15,000 bases of DNA from Botryococcus braunii. Taxonomy: Eukaryota; Chlorophyta; Trebouxiophyceae. The stretch is taken from NCBI GenBank assembly GCA_002005505.1, contig KV908369.1:689166-704165 (forward strand), read 5' to 3'. Every line of letters starts with the position of its first letter. Positions within the stretch are counted from its first letter, which is position 1. The notes under the pieces are model-generated. The model had not been told where the DNA came from, did no database searches, and worked only from the letters and a program-made list of their open reading frames with translations. Below are positions 14,446-15,000 of the stretch, piece by piece. The position numbers and the translations under genes are program-made.

Positions 14446-15000
14446 CTTGATTAAACACTTTTCTAAAGGAGTTCTGACTTCCAAATTTGAGATCTGAACT
14501 GACAGAACAAGTACGAAGGAGGTTTTAATATCCCTGTGCAGCAATTGCAAGGGAGATTTCAGGATGATCGTTGCTCATGCCTCGGCCGCCGTGTTCGTGG
14601 CTGTGGGCAGAACCCTCCAGGCAGAAAACCTGAAAGGCAAAACCTAAGCAATAACCCGGCTCTACTGCTCGCGGCGAAACCTCCGGCGCTTCGTCGTTCT
14701 TCACCACTTTGACACCACTTTGTCTTTCACTGTCCCGCTCTTACTGCGGTGCGGGACCGTTATCCCCACTTGTTTGTGGGTCCTTCTAGATCTCTTCGGC
14801 AGTTCATTTGGCACGCTGACTTGCGTGCGGTCGTCTCCTTTATCTCGGATGCATTCCAGGCTCGTGCTGATTTCCGCCGGCTACGGTGACTTGGCCGCAG
14901 CCACGTCTGTGGCTGGCCCCCCCCCTCCCCCCTTCCTTCCCCTTTTCGTTTGCTCAGTTATGCCTTCGCTCTTCGCTTGGCCACTTCTTGTGGTCAGTTC
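14446..15000 (-). promoter_or_regulatory. Upstream region of the prion-like gene, with clustered hairpins
   Basis: No convincing TATA box was found. The minus-strand frame at 14525-14707 has no motif. From 14732 on, short inverted repeats with 5 to 7 bp stems recur (14732-14757, 14765-14780, 14811-14828, 14898-14915, 14978-14996). A C-rich run lies at 14916-14940. Confidence 0.4.

Overview
This window looks like eukaryotic nuclear DNA, most likely from a plant-lineage organism. Two minus-strand genes are split by short GT-AG introns (71 to 675 nt). The spaces between and inside genes are crowded with very long dinucleotide microsatellites. I see no operons, bacterial ribosome binding sites, CRISPR arrays, rRNA or tRNA genes. 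The placement in plants is an inference from gene structure, the proline-rich protein and the style of the oxidase; I cannot name a species.

Layout. Positions 1-174 hold nothing I can support. Positions 175-1242 (minus) carry an open frame for a Lys-Pro/Pro-rich, cell-wall-like sequence whose gene limits are unclear; its 3' part overlaps a degenerate purine-rich minisatellite. Positions 1432-1700 are a compound (CCCT)n/(TC)n/(GC)n/(AC)n microsatellite.

Positions 1934-6239 (minus) are an eight-exon multicopper-oxidase-like gene, rebuilt by joining exons with matching phases. It has a signal peptide, cupredoxin domain 1 and domain 2, then ends or becomes unreadable where domain 3 should begin. 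Three of the four domain-1 histidines that bind the type 2/type 3 copper cluster are replaced, so the product is probably non-catalytic or the gene is decaying. Introns 2, 5 and 7 each contain a long dinucleotide array.

Positions 6240-11106 are a gene-poor 4.9 kb region. It holds a 25-codon upstream ORF in frame with the oxidase, a 136-bp direct repeat present twice with two mismatches, and a small hairpin. Positions 11107-11358 are another compound microsatellite, (AC)n then G12 then (AG)n.

Positions 11583-14090 (minus) are a complete four-exon gene for a 475-residue, largely disordered protein. It has an acidic N-terminal part, a twice-used TRGADYE module, an RG-rich stretch and a Gln/Pro/Tyr/Gly-rich prion-like tail. 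A poly(A) signal follows the stop and a 5'UTR intron is likely. I do not recognise its family. Positions 14094-15000 are its upstream region and contain a cluster of short hairpins.

The two main genes share a strand but nothing shows that they work together. The most notable signals are the copper-ligand losses, the complementary AC/GU arrays in introns flanking oxidase exons, the recurring compound microsatellite layout, the decayed second copy of a splice acceptor in the prion-like gene, and the repeated module in its protein.
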